This document shows, piece after piece, positions 22,532 to 37,500 of a stretch of 57,500 nt of DNA. A program made the translations under genes and the position numbers. The notes under the pieces are model-generated. The model saw only the letters and a list, made by a program, of their open reading frames with translations. It was not told the origin of the DNA and made no database searches. The stretch spans positions 47,501 through 105,000 of the forward strand of contig JAQGDQ010000728.1 of assembly GCA_030141605.1 (NCBI GenBank), in the 5' to 3' direction. Numbering within the stretch: position 1 is the stretch's first letter; the number at the start of each line of letters is the position of its first letter. Source of the DNA: Tubiluchus corallicola. Lineage: Eukaryota > Priapulida > Priapulimorpha > Priapulimorphida > Tubiluchidae.

Positions 22532-25500
22532 CTGAAATGTATTAAATACGTTCAACATGTTCAATTTTTCTGATAACTAAACAAGAACGGGAATTGTTGG
22601 GTAACAATTTGCTGAAAAAAGTCGGTCAAACTTTAGAAACGTGGCTCTGTTTACTAGCGATTTTTTCAAAATTTTGTCAAACAGCCTTCAGAAAAAGCGC
22701 TCTAGCGGCGCCTGGTGGGACTCTCGGAAGGAGATATATGGCTCTTTAGAAAGAGGAAGAACAGGACTACACGATGATGTGGGCTATATTTTAGAACACA
22801 TCCACCAAGAGGAATGCCGACGAGTTAATTAGATGTTCTATTTTTGGCAATTTTCGCTTGGAAAACTGCTGACCGCATTCCATTGTTCTGACGTCATCCA
22901 TTATACTCTGCCTATAGCTTTAATTCAGTAAAAGCTGCTACTGGCTTTGCGTAATAAATGAGGACTATGTAGGATGTTCGCGTATTTTTGATTATACGTG
23001 TATTTTTACGCAAAATGTTTTGTGGGGCTTTTGCTAGTAACTATCTGGCATTATAGGCTTTGCAGACATGCCATAGACTGAAGCAGCATGTCACACGTGT
23101 GATGATTTTTGTAATGTCTTAATGCAATTTGTGACATTTATTTATAACAGCCATTAATATTGCCTCAGAAGCAGGGCCAGATTATTATGACCTTCTGCGG
23201 CCCCTAGGCTAATGAAATTAATGGCTATGGGGCCCCTGCAGATGGAGCCACCCACTAATTTGCTTTCACTCCCCATCATATATTTTACTTGTGATATATT
23301 TTAGCAACATTTGCACAGCTGGGGGTTCCAAATTTCAAAAAGGGGGCCCTATCACAAATAAAGGCCATAAACAAGGGCCCTTTGTCTCAAATAATTGGCC
23401 TCAAACAGGGATCCTTCGTCTCAAATGAGGAGCCACTTTAAAATTGGATTTTCAGATTTCCTGGCCTCCTTTTTTTAAAGTTGAAATTTTATTTTAAATT
23501 ACATGAATTATTCAGCAATGCAAAGTATGCCCCCCTCCCAAGCTTGAGGGGTCCTAGGCTGTAGACTATACTAGTCTACAGGGTAATCCACACTCCACCA
23601 CTTATGGTCATTAATACAAGTGCTTTTGCTGATGCATTTATGTGAATAATATCTGCAGGCATGGCGATAATTTCATACCAAATTTCCTATCAGCCACTAT
23701 GGATGAGCATTCTCTATCACAAAGTGAATTCAAATTGAATTTGTGACTTTCGAACTCGAAACAAACCCGAACTTCAAGATTTCGAAATCTAATCGAACTG
23801 GAATTCAGTGTTAAAGATTTTCGAACAAATTTTCAAATCATAAATAAAAAGTGGTCTCACAAAGATCTTGCATATTGCTGGATTTTAATCTGCAGTTAAA
23901 ACACTACTTTTTTTAATAAGCATGTGCAGAAATTGCGGGCAAAATTGTGCCGACTGTATGATGTTTTAAACATTTTAATGAGAAAAATCTATGATAGTTG
24001 AAGTGCTGAATTATTCGAAGGTTATGAAGTTTTAGATTTGAATATAGTTCGAATTAAGAAAGCGAATCGAACTCAAAAGTTCGATGTTCACCCCAGCATC
24101 CACAGTCAATATCTATAGTTACTTACAATGGATCCTCCAGGGCAAAGGATATGCTTGCGATAAGCCATGCCAACATCTGGATTCATTATTCCATGTTTTC
24201 TAAACTGGGAGTAAAACATGTCCATGCAAAACACTTCACTATACTGAAAAAAAATGCCACAATCAAAACTAGTGGTTTTTAAGATAACAGTAAAATACTG
24301 CTGTTAGAACTACACTAAAAACTACAGTAACTCGAACACCTCAGCACCGGAAGATTTGTTCAAGATAGACCAGACGGCTTAGTCTAGTGGTAATGCGTCT
24401 GCTTTCCGTCTCTGTTATGTAGTTGTAGGTTGTTATTTACAGTCGGTGATAATAGCACTTTGAGCTAATGTTAATTGTTGACCCAAAAGCCGACTTTAAA
24501 TACCGTATTTTCCCGTGTATAAGAGACCCTTTTTTGCTCAGAATTTTCACTTTAAAAATAGGGGGTCTCTTATACATGGGAGTAAGTCTTTTCAATAAGA
24601 TGCATAAATTGTGACACTAATGATTTTAAAGAAATAAGTGCTCTACAACTGTTTTGCGTGTCGCGTTCGACTATGAAGCGGTTGTAAGCAATACAAGCAT
24701 CGTGACACAGGCATTATCTCCTTTCCTGTTACAGGTTTGCAGGTACGCACTTTAATATATACCAGTACTCTTTTTCTACAACACATTAACTGGTTTTATT
24801 TTGTTTTCAGTACCGCACTGAGTTGAAAAAAGTTGTACTTTACCCTCTAAAAATGTCCGTCTGAAAAAACTTTTTTCCAGAATTTTTGCCTAAAAATTGA
24901 AGGGGTCTCTTATACACAAGGGTCTCTTATACACGGGAAAATACGGTAATTATTATTGTTATTATTATTATTATTTAAGATATGCGAGGGCAGGAGTTAG
25001 TCAAAGTTCGTAAAAACAACATTGAGTCACTCATCAAAGTCGGACAATACAACGCAGCCTGTGAAAACGACAAACTGAGCCTCTAATCAAATATCAAACA
25101 ACAGTTTTTATGAATAATCAAAAATAAAATGACTGGCCCACCTCTACTGTAGTCTGAGTAGAATGGTTAATAGAATTTGTCAATAATAATATTGTGACCT
25201 AGTTATTAAACTATGTTCATTAAGCCATGTTATATACAGCGTTCTGCTAAGGTAGTACAAAAAAAAACTCAATGAAAATTAGTACAAAGCTTATCTAATT
25301 TTCACAAAGTAACCAAACGAGATGACACTCACGAGATAACCGTAGTACTGAGCATCGTAACCACCGGCCAAATGTCCAAATGAAGCCGGCATGTTTGTGC
25401 CTAGCGTTGCGGTAATACCAAGTATCTTTTCGCTCAGTGTCGAGTATAGAGCTGCCGTATCTACCTGCAAAATTATACAATACAGGAAGAACTAATTGTA

Positions 25501-28500
25501 ATGAACACTAATATGAAGTCAAATTGTTATACACAAAATCGTTAAAGGAAAGACCAAGCCTTTTTAGGCTTATTTCAATCATCGGGAAAAATATTAGAAA
25601 GATTTAGTAATAAAACTGAAACTGAAACTGAATTAATGTCAGCAAGCAATTGCAAACTCTCTGAGAGTTGCTGCGAGTTGATTTAATGTCTCGTGTGAAC
25701 GCCTCGTGGGCGATGACGCTTAGTGTTGAGCTTGGGCGGTAGTCTAACGCCTTCTGTCCCTTGCACGAAACACATAAGCAGCACTGTGCTGCCCTCTGTA
25801 GTGAAAAGGTTGAATAATTTCTCATACCTTATTAGTGGTGTGTATTGTTTGGTCAAAGGTAGAAAGAAGAATTTGTCTCGTATTGAAGTAGCCGGTGTTA
25901 GCCAGTCTTGATTTCACGAGGGTCTCGAGTAAATTGTCCGGAAGGCGACCACCATCCTAAATAAGTCAAACATTTTACTAGCTGAAAATCATGGCTGAAA
26001 TTTCAAGAAAAACTCTTTCATCAACAAAACTACATTACGATAACTAGCTGCTCACTGAAAAAAATTAAGATATTTGGCATGCATTTTACTGTGTTGAAGC
26101 CCTTAGTTAAAGGGAAAGAAACAGGAATTTGAAAGTATGTCCGAAAAAAAACATTCCATGCAAAGTTATATTACTCAGCATTATGCTTATCTGTTTGAAA
26201 GAGTCGTGTAACTAGAAAAGAAAATTCTTAGTAATTTAAAACGTTCGTGTCAACTGGTAAAATGGCACTGCATCACCATCCCAGTATGTGACACTGATAT
26301 GAACAAGTTCTAAAGGTAAGTGCCAAGACACTGATAAATCAAGTAGAATACAGGTGAGTTTCATTTTATATCTCATAAACTTTATTTTATAAATCAGTAG
26401 TGATACCATACATTGCTCTGTCTCTCTGTCAAGTCACATGCTTACAATGTGATCTGTAAAAACCAACTGCCCAGGTAAGTTTTTTCCAAGCAGCAAGGAA
26501 GCCAGCAATTCAATGAAGGTAAATGTTATGCATACTAGTTCAAGGATGAAAGTTTAAACTGTATATAAAGAAACAAACTTGTTTTATAGCTGAAATTTCT
26601 TGTGTGGGATTTTAATTTAATATTTTAACAAGAGAAGGCAATAATATGACTACTGATAATAATTACAAAATAATAATTAATGAAAATAAGATCAAGAAAT
26701 CATGAGCTTCACGACCACTGATTCACCAAAATGATATTACTGATCTTACGGGCAATATAAAGTAATATATAGTTTTGGTTAATTAGGGAAGCAAGTGCCA
26801 CGAATGCACTGAATAGTTTTTCAAACTTTACACAATGTTATCTAAACTTGTTCCAAATAACTTACAGCTAAAATGGCTGCATGTAAGTTTAGATTTACAG
26901 GTGTTCATCATCATCATCATCCAATGAATCACACGTCCAGGGACATGATTCTGCTCACCTCCCTATGCCAGAACTCCCTGCTCACCGCAATGCCCCAAGT
27001 ACATTTATTTCTAAGGATCAATGCTGAAGTGTTTAAATCTTTCTGTGCAAAATCTAAATATGTTAACATTTGTCCTAGTGCAGGTTTTTTAGCTGGTTCT
27101 ATCGCTTGTTGAAGAGCTATCTTCACTGGAATATCATCAGGTAGTCTAAGCATATGCCCAATCCATCTTAAACGGCGTCTTTTTATTTTTCTTGTCCAAG
27201 GATTTTCTTTTATTTGTTCACATAGATCTTTGTTTAAAATTTTCTTTGGCCATCTAATACCCAAAATGTTTCTGTATTTTACAGGTTTCACACCGCGCTA
27301 CTGCTAACACAAGCCCTGTATTCTATAAGACAGGATGTAACTGATACACAATTTCAAGACGAATTTTTAAACTGAAACGAAAAGCGTTTCTTGTGCTTTA
27401 ATAGCTTCGTTGACTCAGTGTTCCTAATTTCAGTTTCCATGCCAAAAGCAAAACTAAAAGTCATTAGTTCAAAGACAAACACTACCTTATAATGACCCGA
27501 CATACGCTGGAGTGGTTCTCTTTCCCAACACCAGTTTTCGAGCATTTGTGAGGGCGCTTCGACGAAATCTCTCTCCACGCTTGTCCCACTAAAGTGAGCG
27601 TAGTCGGACTGAGCGCAAATCTGATGCATCACATGACCGAATTCATGAAAGTATGTCTCTACCTGTCGTAAACAATAGTCTTACAAATATACATAAATCA
27701 TGTTAACAATAGGCATAAGCAATTCTCAAAAGACGACTGTTTCTTCTACAAAACTGTCCTTGAATACTACAGCTTAATGCGTACGCAATTTTTAAATCTG
27801 TATCTTTTTATGCTCAAATACGCGTGCCACTACAGCAGGGAACTATGTAAGCAATGTTTGTTAAAGTTATGGTTATGCAGTGGTGGATTTAGGGTGTTCG
27901 CCCAAGGGGCCCTGGCCCTCGCTTTCACAGTAACTGTTACAACACACCAAATTACATAGTTCCTCTGAATTATAAGCATTAGAACAATTTGCTAAATCCT
28001 AAAGGTGTGTTATATCAGTAAAAATCTGGAAACAGATGAAAGTGTACATTATGTATGTTGTATAGTGTATATCAAAATATTGGTATTTTTGAGTCAAAAG
28101 TGAGGAAACACCTGTACTAAACTAGTGAGCTTCCTTGAGGAAATGGCTTCAAGAAGGCAGAAAACTCATCTGAAATGCAATAAAATGTATTATTGTCCAG
28201 GTGGACCTCACTGGGGAGGTTACATTGTTCCCCCAGACCCTCTAACTGCTTTTCTGTTGGGCATACCATTGTTCTGAAACCTGCATCCGCCCCTGATGCC
28301 ACTACACAAATGTAATGAAACAGAGATTACTCCGTCATGTTCACTAACCTGATAATAATGATGTTAACTTATTGACAACTTTCTTAAACTGGATTCTGGT
28401 TCTCAACAAATTGAATTACAACTAATGAATAATTGTTTGTAAGATTTAGTAGAACAACCAGCACGAAATTAGTAAAGCTAAATTACTTTAAGAAAATGGG

Positions 28501-31500
28501 TGTTTCTTCGTGCATGTTCAACATACAAGCTAATTAATTCAAAGTCATTTAGTAGTAATAGTAGTAGTAGTAAAATCTTTATTTGCCATTTTAAAAACAT
28601 TGACCATCATAGTAAAAGACAGACAATCAGTGTTAGTTCATATAAAAAACATACACTGTTCTGGGCAAATGCGTCTGGTGCAAGCTAAACTATAAGTGCA
28701 ACTAGAAATTCAAAAATAAAATATAAACTAGTTTAGTACAGTCTAGGAAAAATGAAATTATGATTTGAGCACGTATCATTGTGTTCGTATGTCGGATATT
28801 TAAAACGCGTCATTAAATGTTTTTTTTTAATTTAAACTTGAATATTGATAAAGAGCTGCTGTGTTTTAGTGATGGCGGTAATGAATTCCAAAGTTGTATT
28901 GCTTGCTTAGTAATGGAATTCTTTCTATATTGATTGTTCGTTCTAATGTTTCTTAAATTTAGTGTTCTGTTATTCATACTGGGGTATTTAAGAAGTGGGA
29001 GCTTATTGTTTTTGAAAGGAGAATTAATATTGTTGATATATTTATAGAGAAACAGGAGAGTTTGATAATCTCTGTGGGCTTCTAATATCGGGATTTCCGT
29101 GGAGTTTCTTAAAGAGGTGGCAGAATATTTAGCTACAGCTTTAATGTACACATTAAAAACCTGTATGTATGTTTGGCTAAAATTCTCAAGAAGCGTGAAG
29201 TCATGAAGCCTGTAAATGCTAAAAATTTTTATTTCTGCATTATGGTTAATTTGGTCCGTTTATATGAAGGTTCATGTCGGTGACATTCTGTTCATATTTT
29301 GCATTTTTAAGCAAAGCATTTTATAAGCACATATTGTGAGGTGGTTTTAATATTTTAATTGTATAGAAAAATGCAACTAAGTTGACAATGTTTCTGACGT
29401 GGTCAGAAACTGAAGATTTTGCAACATAGTTAAAAATCGGGCCTTAAAAATCAAGAGATGACAGTTTTTCTTGAAAGTTCTTATTTTCTTTTATTGAATT
29501 GACCTTGCTTGAATACATGGAAGGTGCATTTCACAATAAAACCTCAGCATTTAACTGTTCAGACAATCATCCACGGGTCAAACGTCAACCCATTTTGGCA
29601 TAACTCATATCATTCAGTTTGTCTCGTTGAGAACTTTCATTTGATATACAACAAGTTACTTTTAGTAGATCCTGGAACGCACTTGTCTCCTCGACCCCCT
29701 GCTATAGCAACACTTAATAATTGTTGTTCCAGGGTTGGTTTCTCCTTTAAGTAAAATCTACCTCATCGTGTGTAAGAAGAGAAGGCCTCTCAGCAGTTGG
29801 TTTGGTAAAATTCGCAACCATGGCTGCCACTGCGATCTGTCGACTGCCATCGTGTTTCAAACAGCTAGGCTAGAAATAAACAAACAATAATTACCCTGTA
29901 GACTCATGTACAAGTTGAATTTTTGGGAGGCGATTTTAAGGTGAAATTTTTGGGGTCGAGTTATACTTACGATTTGTTTTTGGGAGATGTTGCTAAAGAG
30001 TCGTCTACGAATATGTAAAGAAATAATCTTTCATTATACGCTGGACTGAACGAACACTCATACTGTGATACTTCACATCAGAGAATGTTCACATCTTGAC
30101 ATTACTTCACAAACTTAACAAATATTACTGTAATTTATTTTAATGTATGTGAAATTAAGTTAAAATTTATATATTACCAGTAAATAAACTAGGGCAATAT
30201 CTTAGAGTTAAAGGCATTACAAACAAACATGCGCGATGAAAGGCCAGGCTTCATTATCATGGATTGCATTGTCGGCCCTCAACATGAATATATAAACGCC
30301 TCAATATATATACATACATTGTGTAGTACGTAATATACTAAACCCTTCGGTTAAGTGACTCAGTCAGTTAATTGGGTCAAAACACTTCTGTGCCAAAGTG
30401 AATTTATTAAGCAGCGCTAACTGTCTGTTTTTGTCCACTTACGAATCACCTTCGTGAATATAACACTGAACTGAACTTCAACGATCTGCATGAATTTTTC
30501 AATGAAAACTCAATGTCATATTTTGAATTTGTAAAAAAGCCCATGTAAAATCATGAATGCTAATTACTAATTTGTAAAACAGCAATAGGTAAATAATGGG
30601 CTTACCTGCAGACCAAAACAAGCAGCATGTCCATATTTGCCATCTCTAGGATGTAAGTCCAGGTAGAAGTATCCAAGCAATGTACCACTACTTGCATCCT
30701 TTACGCTAAACTGTGTGAAATCATCAAATGTTATTTAAATACAGTAAGTCCTCACTTCACGACGCTAATGGGTTTCGGCAAAACGTGACGTTAAGTGAAA
30801 CGTCGTTAAACGAAGCCAAAAATTCCATAGAAATGCGATGTAAAAGAGCTGAGATGCATTCCGGAGACAAAAATCAATGATGATGAAATCACATTTACGA
30901 GCCTCTTTATGATTTCCGCTGGTTAATTTTTTCCTCTTTGTTGTGTTTTGTTTCTCTCGGAAGGGTCGTAAAGAAAACCAGAAAACACTTCATCAAATTT
31001 AACTAGTTTATTAAGCGAGAATTCTATAACATAAAAGTATGAAGGAACTTCGAAATGATTACAGTAAACGTGAAAATCTGGAAAACGTTTGAGGGTATCT
31101 GAAAATGTAAGTATACATGAGAATGTGTAAGTGACGTCCGTGTGAATCAGTGTGTCTCTCTCAGCGGCCTGCTTCGCCTTATATAGGGTGCCAGGGAACA
31201 TTCTAGACGTTTCTTTCTAGAACATTCTACAAGGTAAGACGATTATTCTAATGGAACATTCTACAATATTCTATTTAATTCTAATAAATGCCAGCGATCT
31301 CCACAACACTGTTTGCTTGAAACCTCCTATATATCTTACTTACCTAACTAGCGGTTTCGTTATCGTTGATGTTTAGGGTCTAGGCAGCGGTTAAACAATA
31401 AACACTGCAGCAGAATCAAAGCCAAGCACTGGGGCGACCTTGTCTAGAAACTTAGTACGCATTAGTCTGGTTGCCATAGCAACAGGTTGCAGGCAAAATT

Positions 31501-34500
31501 GCTTCCCATAAAGTTTGCTCTCATGTGTTGCTTGTGTTTAACGCTCAGTCAGGAAGCAAAATGTGTATTTGTAAAATTGACTGCATTGTTTACGTTACTA
31601 GTACGTGTTTTGAACAGAATAACGCAGTATGTACTATTTTAGTGCGTCAAATCAGGTAAAAAAGTTGTTGATAAAATAAAAATAGGCTTTGAGCAAAGTA
31701 AAAAAATCGTCATTAAAATGAAATGTGTGTTGTTAAGTGAAAAAAGGCGTCAAATGTTCAGAGTCGTTGAAACGAAACTAAACGAGTCGCTTGTTAAATT
31801 AGTAGTCAGTCCGGAAACAAAAACGCATGCACTTATATAATATTTGCAGTGTCTACATTACTAGTGCGTTTTTAGAACACAATAACGCAATATATACTGC
31901 TTTACGGCAACAAAATCAAGTAAAAAAATTGCTGATATAATAAAAAAATAAAAACTGGTTTTGTGCAAAGCAAAAAAAATCTTTGCTAAAACAAAACGGT
32001 GCGACGTTAAGTGAAGAAAAGGTGTGAAACGTTCAGCGTCGTTCAAACGAAACGGGGGGGAGGATCGTTAAGCGAGGAATTATTGTATATAGCAAATACA
32101 GCCCTTAAAAATGAGCAGATGATTACAATAAACAAAGCTTAAGGTTACCATGGTAACATCGTCATGCCAAGTCAGTGGTTTTGCAATCTCCTCAAACTTC
32201 AAGTTCAGTAACTCCTGTAAATAAAATGACGATTATAACAAAGTTTTGAAGCGACTAATTATTTTGAAGAAGATTTTATCTAAATGTTAACACATGGCAT
32301 GTAAAGTACTTCAAGTTTGTATGTGCAGTCACAGTGGTCAATCGTTTGAATTTTTGTATATTTTTTACCTTTCAGTACTATAAGCTGACATACAGAAAAA
32401 TTAAAAAAGTACTTCGAAAAATATTGTCTTAATAGTAAAAAAACAGTTGCTCTTAAATTCTGACTATTTTTTTTAATAATTAATTACCATATGGCATTAA
32501 ACTCATGAATATTATCATCTAAATCTTGTTTTTGTTTTCATAAATTCAGAAAAAACACTAGTCTCCGTACCACTAATTCATGAGTAATTGACAATGTTTT
32601 TAAAATTAATTAATTATGATAATGTTAAATCAAACATTCATTTATCAACCTAACTGCAAATATACATAAAATTATATGTTAATTACCACAGTTTTTGTTT
32701 AGAAACTGCTAATTTAGGAAATGAAGTTGGTTAAATGCATTTATTGTCTATACCTCATTACTCACTTTTGCTGCCTCTGATCATTTAATTTTAACATATT
32801 AAAAAGATGGCTGACTTGACCTTTTGGTCGGTTCACTATCCTCTCTCCTCACTTATTACTAGCAATTGGGCCCCATTTACCTGTATACTATTCATCTATT
32901 GCACACATGCAGACTGGAAGTGTTTACTCTACATTTGTAAATTGCAGAAACAATAAATTTTAAGTCATTAATTAAGATTTTAATCTATCATTTAATTAAC
33001 AGAAACGTTTTGTTAAATTAATCGTGTTAAAATGTATATTTTTTATCGGACTTGAAAATGGGGTTGTATATGAAAAATCATCCTGTCTCCCTTAATCTGT
33101 GTCAACCCAAGAAATGCCTGTATCCCTGACCCTTGTGCAGCTTCCTTGACTTGCTTTCTTGATGCTGAGAAAACTTGAGTTATCTAAGCTCACAAGAAAT
33201 ATGTGATTATTCAATCTAACACTATGTCTGCTTGTAAACCAAAACCGTCTATAAGTCGGTATAGTGAAAACTACATTATGATGCTTCAAAGTTGAATGCA
33301 CCAAAAATTTGGTCAAATGTTAATTTTTTGTTTTTTTATAAAAACAAATGCTAAAATGTATTAGACTTTTATATTCTAGCATTAAATTATCAAGAAACTG
33401 TCCAAAAAATACTAAAAATTTAATTTTATAACCCCGTGCCCATGCCTAGAAACTAATATTGCAATTGTAAAACACTTTGCTGTCACTTTGCTTCGGGTTT
33501 TTTCTGTTGACAAGCCCAGATCTTCGTAAGGAAGCGCCATCTACAGGATTTAAACATAACTTCAACGTGTTCTTGTAAAGTCCAAAGCAACCACACTTCC
33601 GTACGGTTGCTAAGTGTTTTGTAGAGATACGACAAAAACAATGGCTGAATTTAACGGAGATTTTCTCAAGATCATGTTTTTCAGTGTGTAGCCTGCACCT
33701 CAACTTCAACGTGGATTATCTCAGCTTAGAAATAACATAGAGCAATGAGTCTGGTATCAAAATGATCCTCATGAAATGGAGATTCAGGATATGTGAATAA
33801 CTAGAAAAGCTTAATTGCAGACTTGTAGATGATGAACACATCTACAACAATTTTTCTACAGCTAAAACACAAGTTGATTATTTTAAGCTAAAGACATATT
33901 ATCTATCATAAAAACCTGGTAGATTTCCAGCAATCCTTTTGTGACGACATTTAATGGAAAATATTCCTTGAGTTTATTTTGGTCGACTGCGTAGTTCCTC
34001 TCCTCCACCATAGTCATGTAGTAGCGCACATCGTAAGGATTTAATTTGCCATCATACTCTAAACCATATTCCTTACACTGCAAATATAACACAATTGTCA
34101 AAGACAAAGTAATAAACACAAAAACAAAACAACAAATTTATAAAAATTGGACCTTTGAGCAAAAGAAATTAACTAATAACAACTAACAAGTATTATTGCT
34201 TTATAAAATTATTATAAAAATACCCAAGGGTGGTCTGTCATAAGCGATGACTTCCTAGGTCTTTCTTGCATTATTTAATGTTAATAACAGTGATTATTTT
34301 CACATAATTTTTATAACTGATTATATATTTGTAGAGCCCAGAATCACGCTATTTCAGCTAAGCTACGGTTTATTTCTACAGTCGACCTAGCCGATAAGAA
34401 ACTTAGTCACGCCGGTTGTTCAGTGATGGGAGTCGAGCTAGCCAACATTTTTGCCGACTGCGAAAATTTTCACTCTTGCGATAGTCACATGACGCTGCAA

Positions 34501-37500
34501 ATCACTGGTTGAAATACGGCAAAAGCATTGCGGATTCGTGGTCAGATTGTGCGTGCTCTGGCAGAGATACTCAACTTCAGAAATTTTTGAACGAGAAATA
34601 TGGTCAATTCAAAATTAAATGCACAAACAGGCAACGTTTGTTATACTTATGGGATAATTTTGGTGTTTTGGTATTGATTCATCGGTAATCAAGATACTCG
34701 GTCAAGAGTTGGATTTAAATTACATTTGCAATAAATTGTTTCTTTATAATAATAAGAAATTGATCTCTAATGCATTACTTGAATTTGTACATCGGCTTTT
34801 TTCTGTGCAACACAAATTATTTTAAAAAATTGTCTCTCTTATTTAGCAAACAAAAATTTACAGCTTTAGCTGACTTAGCCTTTTTTAAGCCAAGTCAGCT
34901 GTAAAGTAGAGCTAGCTTCAGCTGAGCTAACTGATTTACTGTGTGAGTCAGTTGATGTAGTAGCTCCAGCCTCTAATAATAACTTACTTCCTGTTGCTTA
35001 AAGTCAAGCATAACTTTCATCTCTTCGTCTTTCAAAGGCCGGAGTTTCTTTGTGAGCTCTTCCAGGAACTTGGAGACGGTTATAGGATTCTTAGCCATTC
35101 TCATCTCTAACACGTAATCAGCATGCGTAGGATAAGCTAACAAATCTGCCATCTAAACAAGTATAAAAAACTTATCAAAAATGTATTTATTTGTGTATGG
35201 TAGCCTTTAGTACAGTGTACTACTTTCTAACTTGAGTTTAAAACACTAAAACAGGGGTGTGCAAATTATCTGACTAGCCGGGCCACATTAAATTTTCCCG
35301 CAATTCCTGCGGGCCACATGCAGTTTGATCAAGGAGTGAAGTACACAAAGGCCTGATAACGTTTATTTTGCATCCGATCTGCTACACTCAATAAACTATT
35401 TTAGAAGTTATTAAAATTTATATTACAAACCATATATTTCTACTTTCACGACAGATAGTGGTAATTTCATTGCAATGCATATTAGTAATGTGTATCACAC
35501 AGTCTGTGTAGTACAATTAAGCTACAACCGTCTTGTAAGGGTTAATGGCATCCGATCTAGTAGAAAAAACTACCCCCACTATCTTTGGGATCATGGCACG
35601 GACTTCACCTGGATACACTCAATTAATCGCCCGGGCCGAACTTTCATTAGGTTGACAAATCTCTTCGCAGGCCGCACAAATTCTCTCGGCGGGCCGCAAT
35701 TTGCACACCCCTGTGATAAACCAAATATAAAGACATAATCAGGGGCATATTAACCAATAGGGTAACAAGGGTATAGCTTAGGGTGCCACATTTAAAGTTT
35801 GAAGGGCGTCACATTTAAAAAAAATTTATTCCCTTGGAAAATGTGTATACTTTCGTATTCATGTAAAGGGTGCATTTTGTAACACACCACATGCAGTTAC
35901 TGAAGGAAGTTACTGAAAGCAGTTACTGAAGCTTCTATATAAGTGCCACATAATGAGCAGGTGCAAGTATTACACAACAAACAGTTGCACAGGCTTGTCG
36001 AATATAAGTGCTATGTAAATATATGTAATTAATAATGACCATGTAGAAACTAGATTAATACTGTTTCTTATATACCACAAGTAATTATTTAATCAGTTCA
36101 TTATATAAACAACCATAAATTAAGAATAGAGATGGGCAGGACACAACTATCAGTCTAGAGTGTCATAAAGTGTTGACATGCTTCTGGACACAATGCACAA
36201 AGAATGAACAGCACGCATTTCCATGCAGCTCTATAAAACATTTTTGACAGACTAATTATTTGATACTCTATGTTAGTAATTAATCAAGCGTTGTACCTGT
36301 CACTCTGAATGTCTTTATCAATCACAAGGTGAAAGAAATCAATACAATAATTGCTTTTATTTTGGAAATGAGTGCTTAGAATGCTTAGTGTGCTTACCGT
36401 AGAACAAAAAAAAACATAACGCTAATGACACACCTCATCCATACATAAGAAATTAAAAGACAAGAAAAAGGGGTACCTGAAGTAGGTTACAGAAAAGTCG
36501 TCTTAAAAAATTATATTACTTTATAGCAATTTTTGTGTATATAGTACTCGCGTTAAAAGGATTTTTTCATTTTAAATCCTCCGTAATACTGTTCCGAAGG
36601 AGCCATTACATGACGATATATACCCACAACGTAAATAAGAGAGGGGAAAAGGAAATGTTAAACTATGTCCAAAAAACTTTCCATGAAAAGTTATATTACT
36701 CAGCATTTCTCTTACCTGCTTGAAGGACTTATGTAACTAGAAAAGAAAATTATTAAATATTTAAAAAGTTTTCATAAAATGGTAAAATGTCGTTGGCTCA
36801 CCTCCAGGGTGCAGCACTCACTAGCCACAAAACGTATTTTTAATCTTATTGACAAGATACAGTAATTTTAAATTTTGCTTAGTTACTGATGTGTGTGCTA
36901 GGAATGTTTTGATAATTTTTTTCAAACTTTACTCAGTGTTACCTAAACTCGTTTCAAATGACTTATCGTCAAAATGGCTGCGTTTAACTGTCATCAGGGA
37001 GTTTAAATTTACATGTTTTATACAGCATTACTGTCGACGCCAGCCCTGTATGCAAAAAGGCAGTACGTAAGTGGTTTTTAAGCTTGATGTAAGGAGCGGG
37101 TTTTCTCTTAGGCGATTGATTCTACATTACTGTGAGTCTAATACATGTCGCCTACTGTATTAGCTTAGTATCGGCATATATGGACAATCGGCAAATTCTG
37201 ACCGAGGTCTCCAGGCTCCTGCCTGGAACCAAGATACGAGTTTATGCAGACTAAGTAACCAATGCAGTTGAAGAAATTGATAAGTAATAATTTCATACAA
37301 AACCTTTTGCCGTAAGTTAATAAGCTCTTCCAGAATGGGCGTGTTCTCTGCCATGCACCTGCAGACATTAACATGAACATTAATAAAAGCTAATTCAGAT
37401 TTCAATGTTTAAGCCAGGGCTTCACAGGGCTGGGATGTCTTTGTGATGACTGAAGATTTTTTTGAAGTGCAGCAGTCATCAAAAAATTTCCATGACTGCA

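Noticed and set aside
24366-24440. Candidate functional tRNA gene
   Set aside because: Only an A-box-like stretch; no anticodon arm, B box or acceptor stem pairing.
33446-33709. 87-codon minus ORF
   Set aside because: Part of repeat D; the paired arm at 37.7-38.0 kb reads differently and contains indels.
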